A stretch of DNA of 64,000 nucleotides. Origin: Bolinopsis microptera (lineage: Eukaryota > Ctenophora > Tentaculata > Lobata > Bolinopsidae). Below the pieces are notes generated by a model. The model ran no database searches. It was not told the DNA's origin and was given only the letters and a program-made list of their open reading frames with translations. Positions 23,501 to 35,500 of this stretch are shown piece after piece. The DNA is taken from the NCBI RefSeq assembly GCF_026151205.1, contig NC_087074.1, positions 4,526,001 to 4,590,000 on the forward strand, written 5' to 3'. Position 1 is the first letter of the stretch. Each line of letters starts with the position of its first letter. Both the position numbers and the translations under genes were made by a program.

Positions 23501-26500
23501 AGTAACTTGCTCTACCTGCAGGGGGGGGGGGGGGGGTCAGAGCAGCAATTCGGTAATGTAGCTACGCACAGTAGTAACTTGCTCTACCTGCAGGGGTCAG
23601 AGCGGCAATTAGGTAATGTAGCTACGCACAGTAGTAACTTGCTCTACCTGCAGGGGTCAGAGCGGCAATTCGGTAATGTAGCTACGCACAGTAGTAACTT
23701 GCTCTACCTGCAGGGGTCAGAGCGGCAATTAGGTAATGTAGCTACGCACGGTAGTAACTTGCTCTACCTGCAGGGGTCAGACCGGCAATTCAGTAATGTA
23801 GCTACGCACGGTTAAGGCACGGTTAAGGCACGGTTAGGGCAGGATGTGAAATCTAGGAGATGTTAACTTAATTTTAAGAGCATGGTTACTTGAAGAGATC
23901 GTTAAACGACGCAGGGCTCTTGCTTTAGAATTAGAATATTTATATCGCAATGTAAAATTTACAGATCGTCACATTCAGAAATATAACCTATGTTAACCGT
24001 GCCTTAAGTGACCGTGCCTCAACCGTGCCTTATGTAACCTTTGTGCCTTAACTTTATTACCGAATTGCCGTGAGAGCTGAGGGCCAAGACACAGCATGTG
24101 GTTCTTTAATGGATATTCTCGACTTTTTAGCCTGATTGTTTGCGTTCAATCGACAACCATGTCAACTAGTTGCCACTGTATAATGCTGAAATGCGGCAGA
24201 ATACATCACTACATACATAATCAACATGTCTTTATAAATACCTAAGTTCTGATAGTACTCGTCCAGTTCACTGCACCACTCCCTGAATTCCTTTTGTTCG
24301 GCCAGCTCTAACTTCTGTTTTGACATCGTGTAACTCCATCTGGTTGCAGAGTACACTCGTCAGTTTAAAAATGTCATGAATAGTTCCTTGAATAACAAAA
24401 GCTAAATCACCCCGACACAATCATTTACCATAAATTTCCACTCAATATTAATCAGAGTCCATTAACCGCACATAGAACAAACGGGGTCCAGACTCAATGG
24501 CGTGAGGCTCTAAGGCGGAGTTCTGAAAAACAGGAAACGTGGTCGTGAAAAAACAGGACTCGTGGTCTCACGCGACGGCCCTAAAGTCCCGGACCAGAAC
24601 AAACAATTTGACCCACTTTCCACGTTTAGGCATGCCCAAATCCAGAATCTCCATCGCGTAATCCTCGACCTTGGTAACCAGGAGAGATTCATCTAAAGCA
24701 GGTAATGGTTTCTTGCTGAGCTTTATATTCTGATCCACCTCCTCTTTAGACTCCTTACCGAACACCAGGCAGTACTTGTTAAGTCGCTCATGTGCGGTAC
24801 CTGGGAAGAAGTTGTTGTATAACCATATACTGATTACTGAGGTGTGTATTTGCAAGTGTCTCGTTATCTAATCGTTATTTAATGTTGCCATGGGGTGTCA
24901 AGTCCCCATTCATCTCGCAGCCCACTAGTTTTACTGCCTCTTAATTCGCCCGACATCTAGAAGACCTTTTTGTGTTTCATTCGGATTTTTAAGCTGCTAT
25001 ATATTTGATCTTAAGGGTTGTAAAGATATTTGGGCGCTACAACTTTGATGCAATTATTCGTATGAATGCTAATTTGTATGGTTTATGGTTATTCACCTAG
25101 AAATGAAGGCCGTCAGGCCTAAATTTTCAGATGGATAAATGTCATATTCCCCATCAATTTGGGTAGAGTTGGACGGTATTAGACAGCTTGCATTGTATTA
25201 CTATGCGAACATATTCCATTAATCCAGGACTGAACACCAACGACCACCTACTGAACCCTATGTCACCTTTGAGAGATCCCCAGTAACCATCCACTTCTCT
25301 AAATTAGTCTAGACTCGGGTAAAGAAAACATCTGCCAGCGTTAGCAATGTATTATTATGCGAATATATTCCATTAAATTCTGGACTAAACACCAACGACC
25401 ACTATGTCACCTTATATCACTGTTTCTGACATGGTGATAATCGTACTGAAGCAAATATGCATCTAAGCATAATGTCAAATACAATTGTCACCATACTCGA
25501 GTGAAAAATGCGTCGTTTTCCTGCTATATCATTCCCTAGTTATACCATTATCAACGTAAACCTTTTTCAATAATTCTAAATCTACACTATTTTAAGATAG
25601 CAGAATAAACACCGGAGATGGCTGAATCAACCCTGGAGATGGTTATATCAACCCCGGTTACAAACTCAACTACGAATGGCTACAAAGAGACCAGCTACAC
25701 CCTCTCCAAGAGTTCTAAAGACAATGAGAAGTGTATAAAAGAGGATCACAAACCGCCAGGCAGAAGAGCAGATATTGATGTGATCATGATAGTCCTAACC
25801 TTCGGTGTCTACTTGTTCCATATCTGTAAAATGTACACGCCATCTGCATCGCCAGCAGAGGGACGGTATCATGAAGTCCGTTACCAAGGCTTGATAACGA
25901 CTTCTACGTCTGAAGATCCTTTCACCCCCATCTACCTCGGAGTCATCGTACATTGGTTCGTTGGGTTCATGCAAGCTTGGCACATGCCCATGTTCTTCTA
26001 TCTGTCCGGGCAGAACACTTACTCTGCTCTGTTCCGGAGATCGGAGACTCAGTTCAGGGACGAGAGAGTACACCGGCTCCTGGTTCCAACTCTGTTTCTG
26101 TGTGCGGTCACTGAGCTCCCTTTTACCCTTGCTTACTTTGCTCGTCGCGAGGTTCCTCTAGTCGAGGAATCATATTGGGAGTACGTGAAAGGCTTCTATA
26201 TACATCCACACTTTCAACAGTCATGGTTTCTTTTGTACCTCTTCATCTACGCCCAAGTATCCACCTTCTGGTTCAGAACGTTTCATCCAGCTCACAACAC
26301 TGATGAGACCACCACACTCTCATTTTGTGGCTCCAACTCCTGCTGCTGCACAGTGAAACCATTTAGCCGGCTCACTCAGTACTTCTGCTGCCTGAATTTC
26401 ATCCTCAAGCCAGCTTTAACTCCTAGAGAATTCTTTTCTGCAGTAAAGTGGTATCTGGGTGGACCAATCAGGCTTGCTCTCATACCAGGGATAGTGATAG

Positions 26501-29500
26501 GAGTTGTGGAGACAGGCCACCGTCTTTACGATGTTTACTTCCCAAACTATCCTATTTTATCTTACTTGGTCATCTACTTGATGGGTTACGCTACAGCAGC
26601 GGCGGAGAGAGAGATCAGACAACGTAGCAAGGTTTGGTCCTGGAGTTGCTTCTTGGTTGGAACAGTTCTTTGTTCAGTGTTTGGAGTCGGCATGGTTATT
26701 TACGGTAAAGAAATTGAGAAAAAACAGGCGTCCACAAATTTAATAAGCATGGTCATCTATGGTGCATACACTGATAAAACTCGTTTTATAATAAGTTTAA
26801 TAGGTGGATTCACGAGAGGTTTAGGACAGTGGCTGTTCATCATCGGGTCTATAGCATTAGCGAGAGAAAAGTTCACTACCCCTCGAGATTGGCACCAGAA
26901 ATGCAGGGTTATGGCCTTGCCTTTCTATCTGATTCATCAACAACTTTTAGTTGGGATCGGCTCAGGAGCTCTTTGGGTCCCTTACCTCCGATCTTTTCCG
27001 GTAATGCTTATCATGACCTCCGTCCTTATTATAACAATCACCTACTTTATCACCAAGTCCGGATCTCTACGCTACTTTTTTGGTCTGCCTACTCTTAAAG
27101 GATCTTGGTTGCCAGGGAAACCCCTGAGAGGGTTCGTGCCAGTATTGGTGCTTACCGGGGTGGTGCTGCTACAAATGACTTTGGCACGGACTTTGTAAAC
27201 ATGGATGTTTGGTTTTCATTTATGACAGTATAACAAATCAGCATGTTTATGGACCTTATTGGAAGCTTTGAAGTGTTGGGAAGTGTTATGCGATTAGCGT
27301 TATTGTGTGTAGTTTTTTCGAGTATCTTCTTGTTATTTTTTGGTTTGCTTTGGTTTTAACAAGTTGGTTTTTATCAGTGTGTCAATAAAATCTCTGCATA
27401 GTTTCATATTGTGCTAACTTGGAATGGAGTGTGAGGTCACCAACTTGTAGCGATCAATTGTCTCAATCACCTCCCATACATATTTTACACATATAATATA
27501 GTATTAGTTGAAAAGCATGAGATAAGCGGAAAACAAACAGACGAGTTGACTTCAATTTCCTAAGGGATCGTCGAGTGAGATCGTCGATTTCAAAACTTTT
27601 AGGAAAAATGTTAAATTCTCAGACATTTTATCAGAGTACGGATATTTCAAAATTATTCAGACAAAAATATCGGGTAATCGAATAACATACTGACAAGTGG
27701 TTGTTTCTTAAAAGCCAGAATTCCATCTCCTGTTCAGATAATTACCCAGTTAACCGAGAAATATCTTTGAAAGTGTCATTGAACAAAGAAGTCATTATCA
27801 CTTCGCGCGATTTCATTAAAAAATGTGAATGTGCAAGTAGAATTGCTCTGTGTAATTAAGTAGAATTGCTCTGTGCAGGAAACAATGTCACCAGGCCAGG
27901 TCACGGTTTTTCTACCCATGTTTATAATACCACATTAATTGCTATTGAGTGCTACGTGCGATAATGCGCGGTGAGGCCGAGCTCGGCACAAGATTAAGCC
28001 AAGCGTCCGGTATTCGGCAAGCTGCGAAAACTGCACCTAAGACCCATTCGAAATTTAACCTGCTGTATTATATGCTGTACACTAAATAATTTTAGACGAT
28101 ATGGAATCTGTAATTCTATCTGACCACAAGAATCATTGTTTAATGACTAGTGCAGCCGTTATCATAATCACTAATCGGTGCCCAAGCTCAGTGGCCTTGT
28201 GTTTGATAATTCTCAGCGGAATCACCTTTTTTGCAAAACGTTTCCCAGTCAATGTTGCCTCTAGTCGTCTCCCTACTGCATCATTACTCAATACTCAGTA
28301 CTCACTATACTATTATCAACGCTATAACTTTGATGCAATGATGCAATTATGCATATACATTATTATCGTGTTTTACATTTGCTTTGTTGTAATGTTGAAT
28401 GTAACTTACAGTCCCAACCCCAATGTTTCTGAGTGGTCTAAGTTCGTATTGAAACATATACATTATAGTTATACATTGTGAGATATAAAATACTGTCTAG
28501 TTACTGTCTACCACTGCTTGTTTGATGTTTATGCCGTGCAATTCTACTGTTTTAATATGTGTAGTTATATACGCCTTAGCAGGGTCAGTGGCTTACAGTA
28601 CTAAGCTGCAGTGTTGGATTTTGCTTGTTTAATCCTTCACTCAGCAATTAGTTTGTTAAAGTATTCATTAGGTTTAAATTGTTTTCAGGTGCGTACATTT
28701 TGACTCCAGGGCAATTTCACCGTGACATTTAAAAAAAAGTTCAAACGAAGGTCATGCCTAGTTCGATGATTATTTTTCAGCTTACGCTATTTATTCGTCC
28801 ACATTTAACCTTTTTAAAAGTTGTGTCAAAAGTTCAGACGCCTTTCATGATTAATTTCTGAGCACCCCTGTGACAGACGCGACAAAAATATTACACTTTT
28901 TGTGGGTCTTCAGTTGAGCCCAAATCTATCTCAAAAATTTATCTATTGTCTCTAATCTGGACATTCAGGGATAGAAGAAGGTTTAGGGACTTCTAAGATA
29001 CCATTTTCTTGGAAATTGCTCCATTTTTGTTCGCATGGCGTTATTTCTAATTGTGACAGACGTGACTGTGACAGAATTTTTTCCCGATTTTTCTAAATTT
29101 TCCACTTGACACTTTTATTATATTGTTATAAGTAATCCTCAGTATATATCTATGCCAATGTTCGTCCATTTTGGGCTCACCCGAAGGCATCAGTGTAAGG
29201 GTAGTGATGATTTCTCTTGAACAAATATCTAACTCTGGTGAAACTTTCATCACGGTTCAATCCATCATACTATTAAGACCGTTTCTCCAAAGCTTTATTG
29301 CTTTTGTATGTAAAATGTGGACGATATTGAATTTTTACTTCAAAAAATATGGGAAAATAGGGTTAAATCTAATTTGTGTTATTTTTACTGTTACGTAAAG
29401 GAGTCTTTATCAAATACAATAGCAAAAACGCTGTAAATTTGTTAACTGAATTGCATATGATGTTATTTAGCACTCTAGTCAAAATAGTCAGAACTTCAAT

Positions 29501-32500
29501 TAGTCTTACTAGTACAGGGAAATCCGTCTGAAAAAAAAAACGATCTGCCGACACACAAAGCTTACAAAGGATTTTTGACGTTTTTGAGTCCTAATAGATG
29601 TCTTTTATGGCTGACCAACTTTTCCAAACTTTTCCACGTGTCTCAAAGCCACTTTTTGCCACTTTACCACTTTTTACCACCTTTCTTGTTTGTCAAATAT
29701 CTTTAGTTGTGAACATCGTAGAAAGTTGCAGATTAATCGAAGGTGTTCATATTATCAGGAAGAAAAACTTTTGTAGAGACAATTTTTGCCTCAGATAATC
29801 AATTAATTGGATAATTATCAATTAGCTAATTAGCAAAATTTAAAATTTTTTATTGGCTCAAAAGTGATCAAATTGCATTAAACGCGGAGAAAAATGCTTT
29901 TAAAAAACTTCGTGAATTTTTGTTTTCAAGAATACTAAAATCACTTACATTTGTAGTTGGAGTTCAGTAAATCTCGGCAGATTTTAGTAATCAGGAATTA
30001 CTAAATCGAAATAAATAAAAGGGCTGAAACTGAAAAACGTTAACCACAGGATATTAGAGTTTCATAATGATTACAGTACATCCTTATCAATTTTTACCGA
30101 AACTCCACCAAAGGCACATTTGAGATCGAACCGATAGCCTGCTGTACTACGATAATCGCATAATATTATGTAATAAATAAAACCTCTCTGAGTCTGTACT
30201 ACTATACCGTCAGTCGTGCTAATCTGAACCGGCCTACCTGGATTACCATCTACCTCTTCTTTTCCTCAATAAGTAGACCGAGTTGTGCAAGAAATGTGAT
30301 TTATCATAGCTCATAATAATTCTAACGGCCAGGTAGCGCAGTTGGTTAGCCAGCTTTGCAATCGTGAGGTTGCGGGTTCAAATCCCACTGCCTGCCTGGT
30401 CGTGGGGTGAGTGTCGTTGACATTCAGCTAAGGATCGTGAGTGGTCTATGCAGCCCCCCGGTCTACTCAGCCGAATACTCGAGAAATCAGGTGTGAGGGT
30501 TAAATGAGGAGCTGCACATTGCAGCAAAGTCTCGGGCGAAGAAAGTATGGTATACACTACCTTAACCGTCACTGGCTAAAAACAAATCCTTCGGCTTCCT
30601 GTAATTGGCTGGTTGCACTTGTGTAACACTGTGGCTGTTGGAATACTCCGAAGTAAAATAAGTGTCTAGATTTAAAAAAAAAAAAAATTAAATCACCAAC
30701 CAAATGCTATCGCATTTGGTGGGTGTGTAAATAATTCCAATCATTTTGAGCCAATAAAAAAATTTTAAATTTTTGCTAATTAGCTTAAACACGTCTACAG
30801 AACCTACACGCACTTCCATTTTAAATCATATTTTCTCGTACAAACGATAATCAGAAGTAAAAAAATAAACTCTGTAATTCGCTTCCTAATATCACCCTGG
30901 CTAGTGAGTAAAATGTTTTCGACCTCGTACACCATAACATTTCCTTAGAAATACGTGATCAATAACAATATTCCTTCACCCGGTCATGTAATTGTGTTGT
31001 GATTAGATTCCTCGACCTCGTGGCTCGTACATTATAAGAGTAAGACCTCGTACTGATATATATTTCACTCTTACTGGCAGAAAGACCGGAGAGGTGATCT
31101 AGCAAAACTTTAAGAAAATTTTAAGACTGTCGCCCATAGTTTATTCTCAGAATTGTAAAAGTTTCGCCCACTGAAATATCATTAATAACGTATCATTTCG
31201 ACATAATATGGAACAATGGTAAAAATAGCCAAAATTGAGCCTTACGGCCATATACCTACAAAATTATGCATAACTCAGTCATTTTCTATCCACATTTTTG
31301 ATTTGAAGACATTTTTTTGTTCAGGACGGTCTCAGCTTCAACAAAATGCATTTTTGGATTTTTTGGAAACTGTTTCAAAAAAATATGACAGACGTGACAA
31401 GTTGGGAGTAGTTAGGACCTCCCTTTTAAAATTTGTTCCTTAAAAGATATGATCCTAATAATTTTGATGAAACTCCCTTGCCTTCAAAAGAGATAGGTTA
31501 CATTGGTTTTTTGAATATAAATGGCATAATGTGGATCTGAATAAACTTGTTCGCTTAATTTTGTGACAGACACAACACCATCTTTGTTGAGATTTTTCAT
31601 AAAAAGTATATGAGCAGCAGTCTAACTATTGTACCCATGCTTCAGTGTATGGAATTTCATAGACAAACATTGCTGCATATCCAAACTATGAGCATCTGAA
31701 AATTTAGATAATTTTATTCATTTTTGAGTCTTGCAATTTTGAATGAGAAAAATCGCAATTTAACGCAATATCAAACAAAAAACTTTGATTGACCAGTAAG
31801 GTTAAGAGTCTAAAAAACATATTTTCACCAAAATTAGGTGCCTGTTTAAACATTTTTCATTGTCACCAAGAGGTACCTTAACGTGGAATTGCTCTCCATT
31901 CTATCCTGTAGTATAATTTCGAATACAATTGTGACCATACTCGAGTGGAAAAATACGTCATTTCCCTGCTATACCATTCCCTAGTATTATAGTTATACCA
32001 TTATCAACGTAAAAATTCTTCGATAATTCTAAAACTACACTATTTTGAGATGACAGAATCACCCCCGGCCCCTGTAGATGGTTGAATCGATCCCAGTTAC
32101 GAATCCAATTTTGAATGGCTACAGAGACCAGCTACATCCTCTCCAAGAGTTCTAAAGACGATGAAAGGTGTCTAGAAGAGGATCACAAACCGTCAGGCAG
32201 AAGAGCAGATATTGATGTGATCATGATAGTCCTAACTTATGGTATTTACTTGTTCCATATCTGTAAAATGTACACGCCATCTTCGTCGCCAGCAGAGGAA
32301 CGGTATCATGAAGTCCGTTACCCAGGCTTGATAACGACTTCTACGTCTGATGATCCTTTCACCCCCATCTACCTCGGAGTCATCGTACATTGGTTCGTTG
32401 GGTTCATGCAAGCTTGGAACATGCCCATGTTCTTCTATCTGTCCGGGCAGAACACTTACTCTGCTCTGTTCCGAAGATCGGAGACTCAGTTCAGGGGCGA

Positions 32501-35500
32501 GAGAGTACACCGGCTCCTGGTTCCAAGTCTGTTTCTTTGTGCGGTTACTGAGCTTCCTCTCACCCTTGCTTACTTTGCTCGTCGCGAGGTTCCTCTAGTC
32601 GAGGAATCATATTGGGAGTACGTGAAAGGCTTCTATATACATCCACACTTTCAACAGTCATGGTTTCTTTTGTACCTCTTCATCTACGCCCAAGTATTCA
32701 CCTTCTGGTTCAGAACGTTTCATCCAGCTCACAACACTGATGAGACCACCACACTCTCATTTTGTGGCTCCACATCCTGCTGCTGCACAGTGAAACCATT
32801 TAGCCGGCTCACTCAGTACTTCTGCTGCCTGAATTTCATCCTCAAGCCAGCTTTAACTCCTAGAGAATTCGCTTCTGCAGTAAAGTGGTATCTGGGTGGA
32901 CCAATCAGGCTTGCTCTCATACCAGGGATAGTGATAGGAGTTGTAGAGACAGGTCACCGTCTTTACGATGTTTACTTCCCAAACTATCCTATTTTATCTT
33001 ACTTGGTCATCTACTTGATGGGTTACGCTACAGCAGCGGCGGAGAGAGAGATCAGACAACGTAGCAAGTTTTGGTCCTGGAGTTGCTTCTTGGTTGGAAC
33101 AGTTCTTTGTTCAGTGTTTGGAGTCGGCATGGTTATTTACGGTAAAGAAATTGAGAAAAAACAGGCGTCCACAAATTTAATAAGCATGGTCATCTATGGT
33201 GCATACACTGATAAAACTCGTTTTATAATAAGTTTAATAGGTGGATTCACGAGAGGTTTAGGACAGTGGCTGTTCATCATCGGGTCTATAGCATTAGCGA
33301 GAGAAAAGTTCACTACCCCTCGAGATTGGCACCAGAAATGCAGGGTTATGGCCTTGCCTTTCTATCTGATTCATCAACAACTTTTAGTTGGGATCGGCTC
33401 AGGAGCTCTTTGGGTCCCTTACCTCCGATCTTTTCCGGTAATGCTTATCATGACCTCCGTCCTTATTATAACAATCACCTACTTTATCACCAAGTCCGGA
33501 TCTCTACGCTACTTTTTTGGTCTGCCTACTCTTAAAGGATCTTGGTTGCCAGGGAAACCCCTGAGAGGGTTCGTGCCAGTATTGGTGCTTACCGGGGTGG
33601 TGCTGCTACAAATGACTTTGGCACGGACTTTGTAAACATGGATGTTTGGTTTTCATTTATGACAGTATAACAAATCAGCATGTTTATGGACCTTATTGGA
33701 AGCTTTGAAGTGTTGGGCAGTGTTATGCGATTAGCGTTATTGTGTGTAGTTTTTTCGAGTATCTTCTTGTTATTTTTTGGTTTGCTTTGGTTTTAACAAG
33801 TTGGTTTTTATCAGTGTGTCAATAAAATCTCTGCATAGTTTCATATTGTGCTAACTTGGAATGGAGTGTGAGGTCACCAACTTGTAGCGATCAATTGTCT
33901 CAATCACCTCCCATACATATTTTACACATATAATATAGTATTAGTTGAAAAGCATGAGATAAGCGGAAAACAAACAGACGAGTTGACTTCAATTTCCTAA
34001 GGGATCGTCGAGTGAGATCGTCGATTTCAAAACTTTTAGGAAAAATGTTAAATTCTCAGACATTTTATCAGAGTACGGATATTTCAAAATTATTCAGACA
34101 AAAATATCGGGTAATCGAATAACATACTGACAAGTGGTTGTTTCTTAAAAGCCAGAATTCCATCTCCTGTTCAGATAATTACCCAGTTAACCGAGAAATA
34201 TCTTTGAAAGTGTCATTGAACAAAGAAGTCATTATCACTTCGCGGGATCTCATTAAAAAGTGTGAATGTGCATTGTGCAAGTAGAATTGCTCTGTGTAAA
34301 GTAGAATTGCTCTGTGCAGGAAACAAGGTCACCAGGCCAGGTCACGGTTTTTCTACCCATGTTTATAATACCACATTAATTGCTATTGAGTGCTACGTGC
34401 GATAATGCGCGGTGAGGCCGAGCTCGGCACAAGATTAAGCCAAGCGTCCGGTATTCGGCAAGCTGCGAAAACTGCACCTAAGACCCATTCGAAATTTAAC
34501 CTGCTGTATTATATGCTGTACACTAAATAATTTTAGACGATATGGAATTTGTAATTCTATCTGACCGCAAGAATCATTGTTTCATGACTAGTGCAGCCGT
34601 TATCATAATCACTAATCAGTGCCCAAGCTCAGTGGCCTTGTGTTTGATAATTCTCAGCGGAATCACCTTTTTTGCAAAACGTTTCCCAGTCAATGTTGCC
34701 TCTAGTCGTCTCCCTACTGCATCATTACTGAATACTCAGTACTCACTATACTATTATCAACGCTATAACTTTGATGCAATGATGCAATTATGAATATACA
34801 TTATTATCGTGTTTTACATTTGCTTTGTTGTTATGTTGAATGTAACTTACAGCCCCAACCCCAATGTTTCTGAGTGGTCTAAGTTCGTATTGAAACATAT
34901 ACATTATAGTTATACATTGTGAGATATAAAATACTGTCTAGTTACTGTCTACCACTGCTTGTTTGATGTTTATGCCGTGCAATTCTACTGTTTTAATATG
35001 TGTAGTTATATACGCCTTAGCAGGGTCAGTGGCTTACAGTACTAAGCTACAGTGTTGGATTTTGCTTGTTTAATCCTTCACTCAGCGATTAGTTTGTTAA
35101 AGTATTCATTAGGTTTAAATTGTTTTCAGGTGCGTACATTTTGACTCCAGGGCAATTTCACCGTGACATTTTAAAAAAAGTTCAAACGAAGGTCATGCCT
35201 AGTTCGATGATTATTTTTCAGCTTACGCTATTTATTCGTCCACATTTAACCTTTTTAAAAGTTGTGTCAAAAGTTCAGACGCCTTTCATGATTAATTTCT
35301 GAGCACCCCTGTGACAGACGCGACAAAAATATTACACTTTTTGTGGGTCTTCAGTTGAGCCCAAATCTATCTCAAAAATTTATCTATTGTCTCTAATCTG
35401 GACATTCAGGGATAGAAGAAGGTTTAGGGACTTCTAAGATACCATTTTCTTGGAAATTGCTCCATTTTTGTTCGCATGGCGTTATTTCTATTTGTGACAG

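Larger units (their letters stand above)
27199..31910 (+). repeat. Spacer 1 of the acyltransferase array (with SINE)
   Basis: Nearly identical to spacer 2 (33636-37983) apart from the SINE and small indels; the two gene-to-gene distances differ by 364 bp, about the SINE length. It contains the 3' UTR, four TGACAGAC motifs, the inverted AGCTAATTAGCAAAA segments and the copy 2 promoter region at its end. No gene is called; the 126-codon frame at 28101-28481 is cut short in the duplicate. Confidence 0.9.

Noticed and set aside
28101-28481. A 126-codon hydrophobic ORF in acyltransferase spacer 1
   Set aside because: Its duplicate in spacer 2 has a stop after 83 codons, and there is no domain or homology pattern.
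30331-30405. A stand-alone tRNA gene
   Set aside because: A and B boxes are good, but the anticodon arm pairs poorly, a long unrelated body and A-tail follow, and the block is cleanly absent from the duplicate spacer. It is the head of a SINE.
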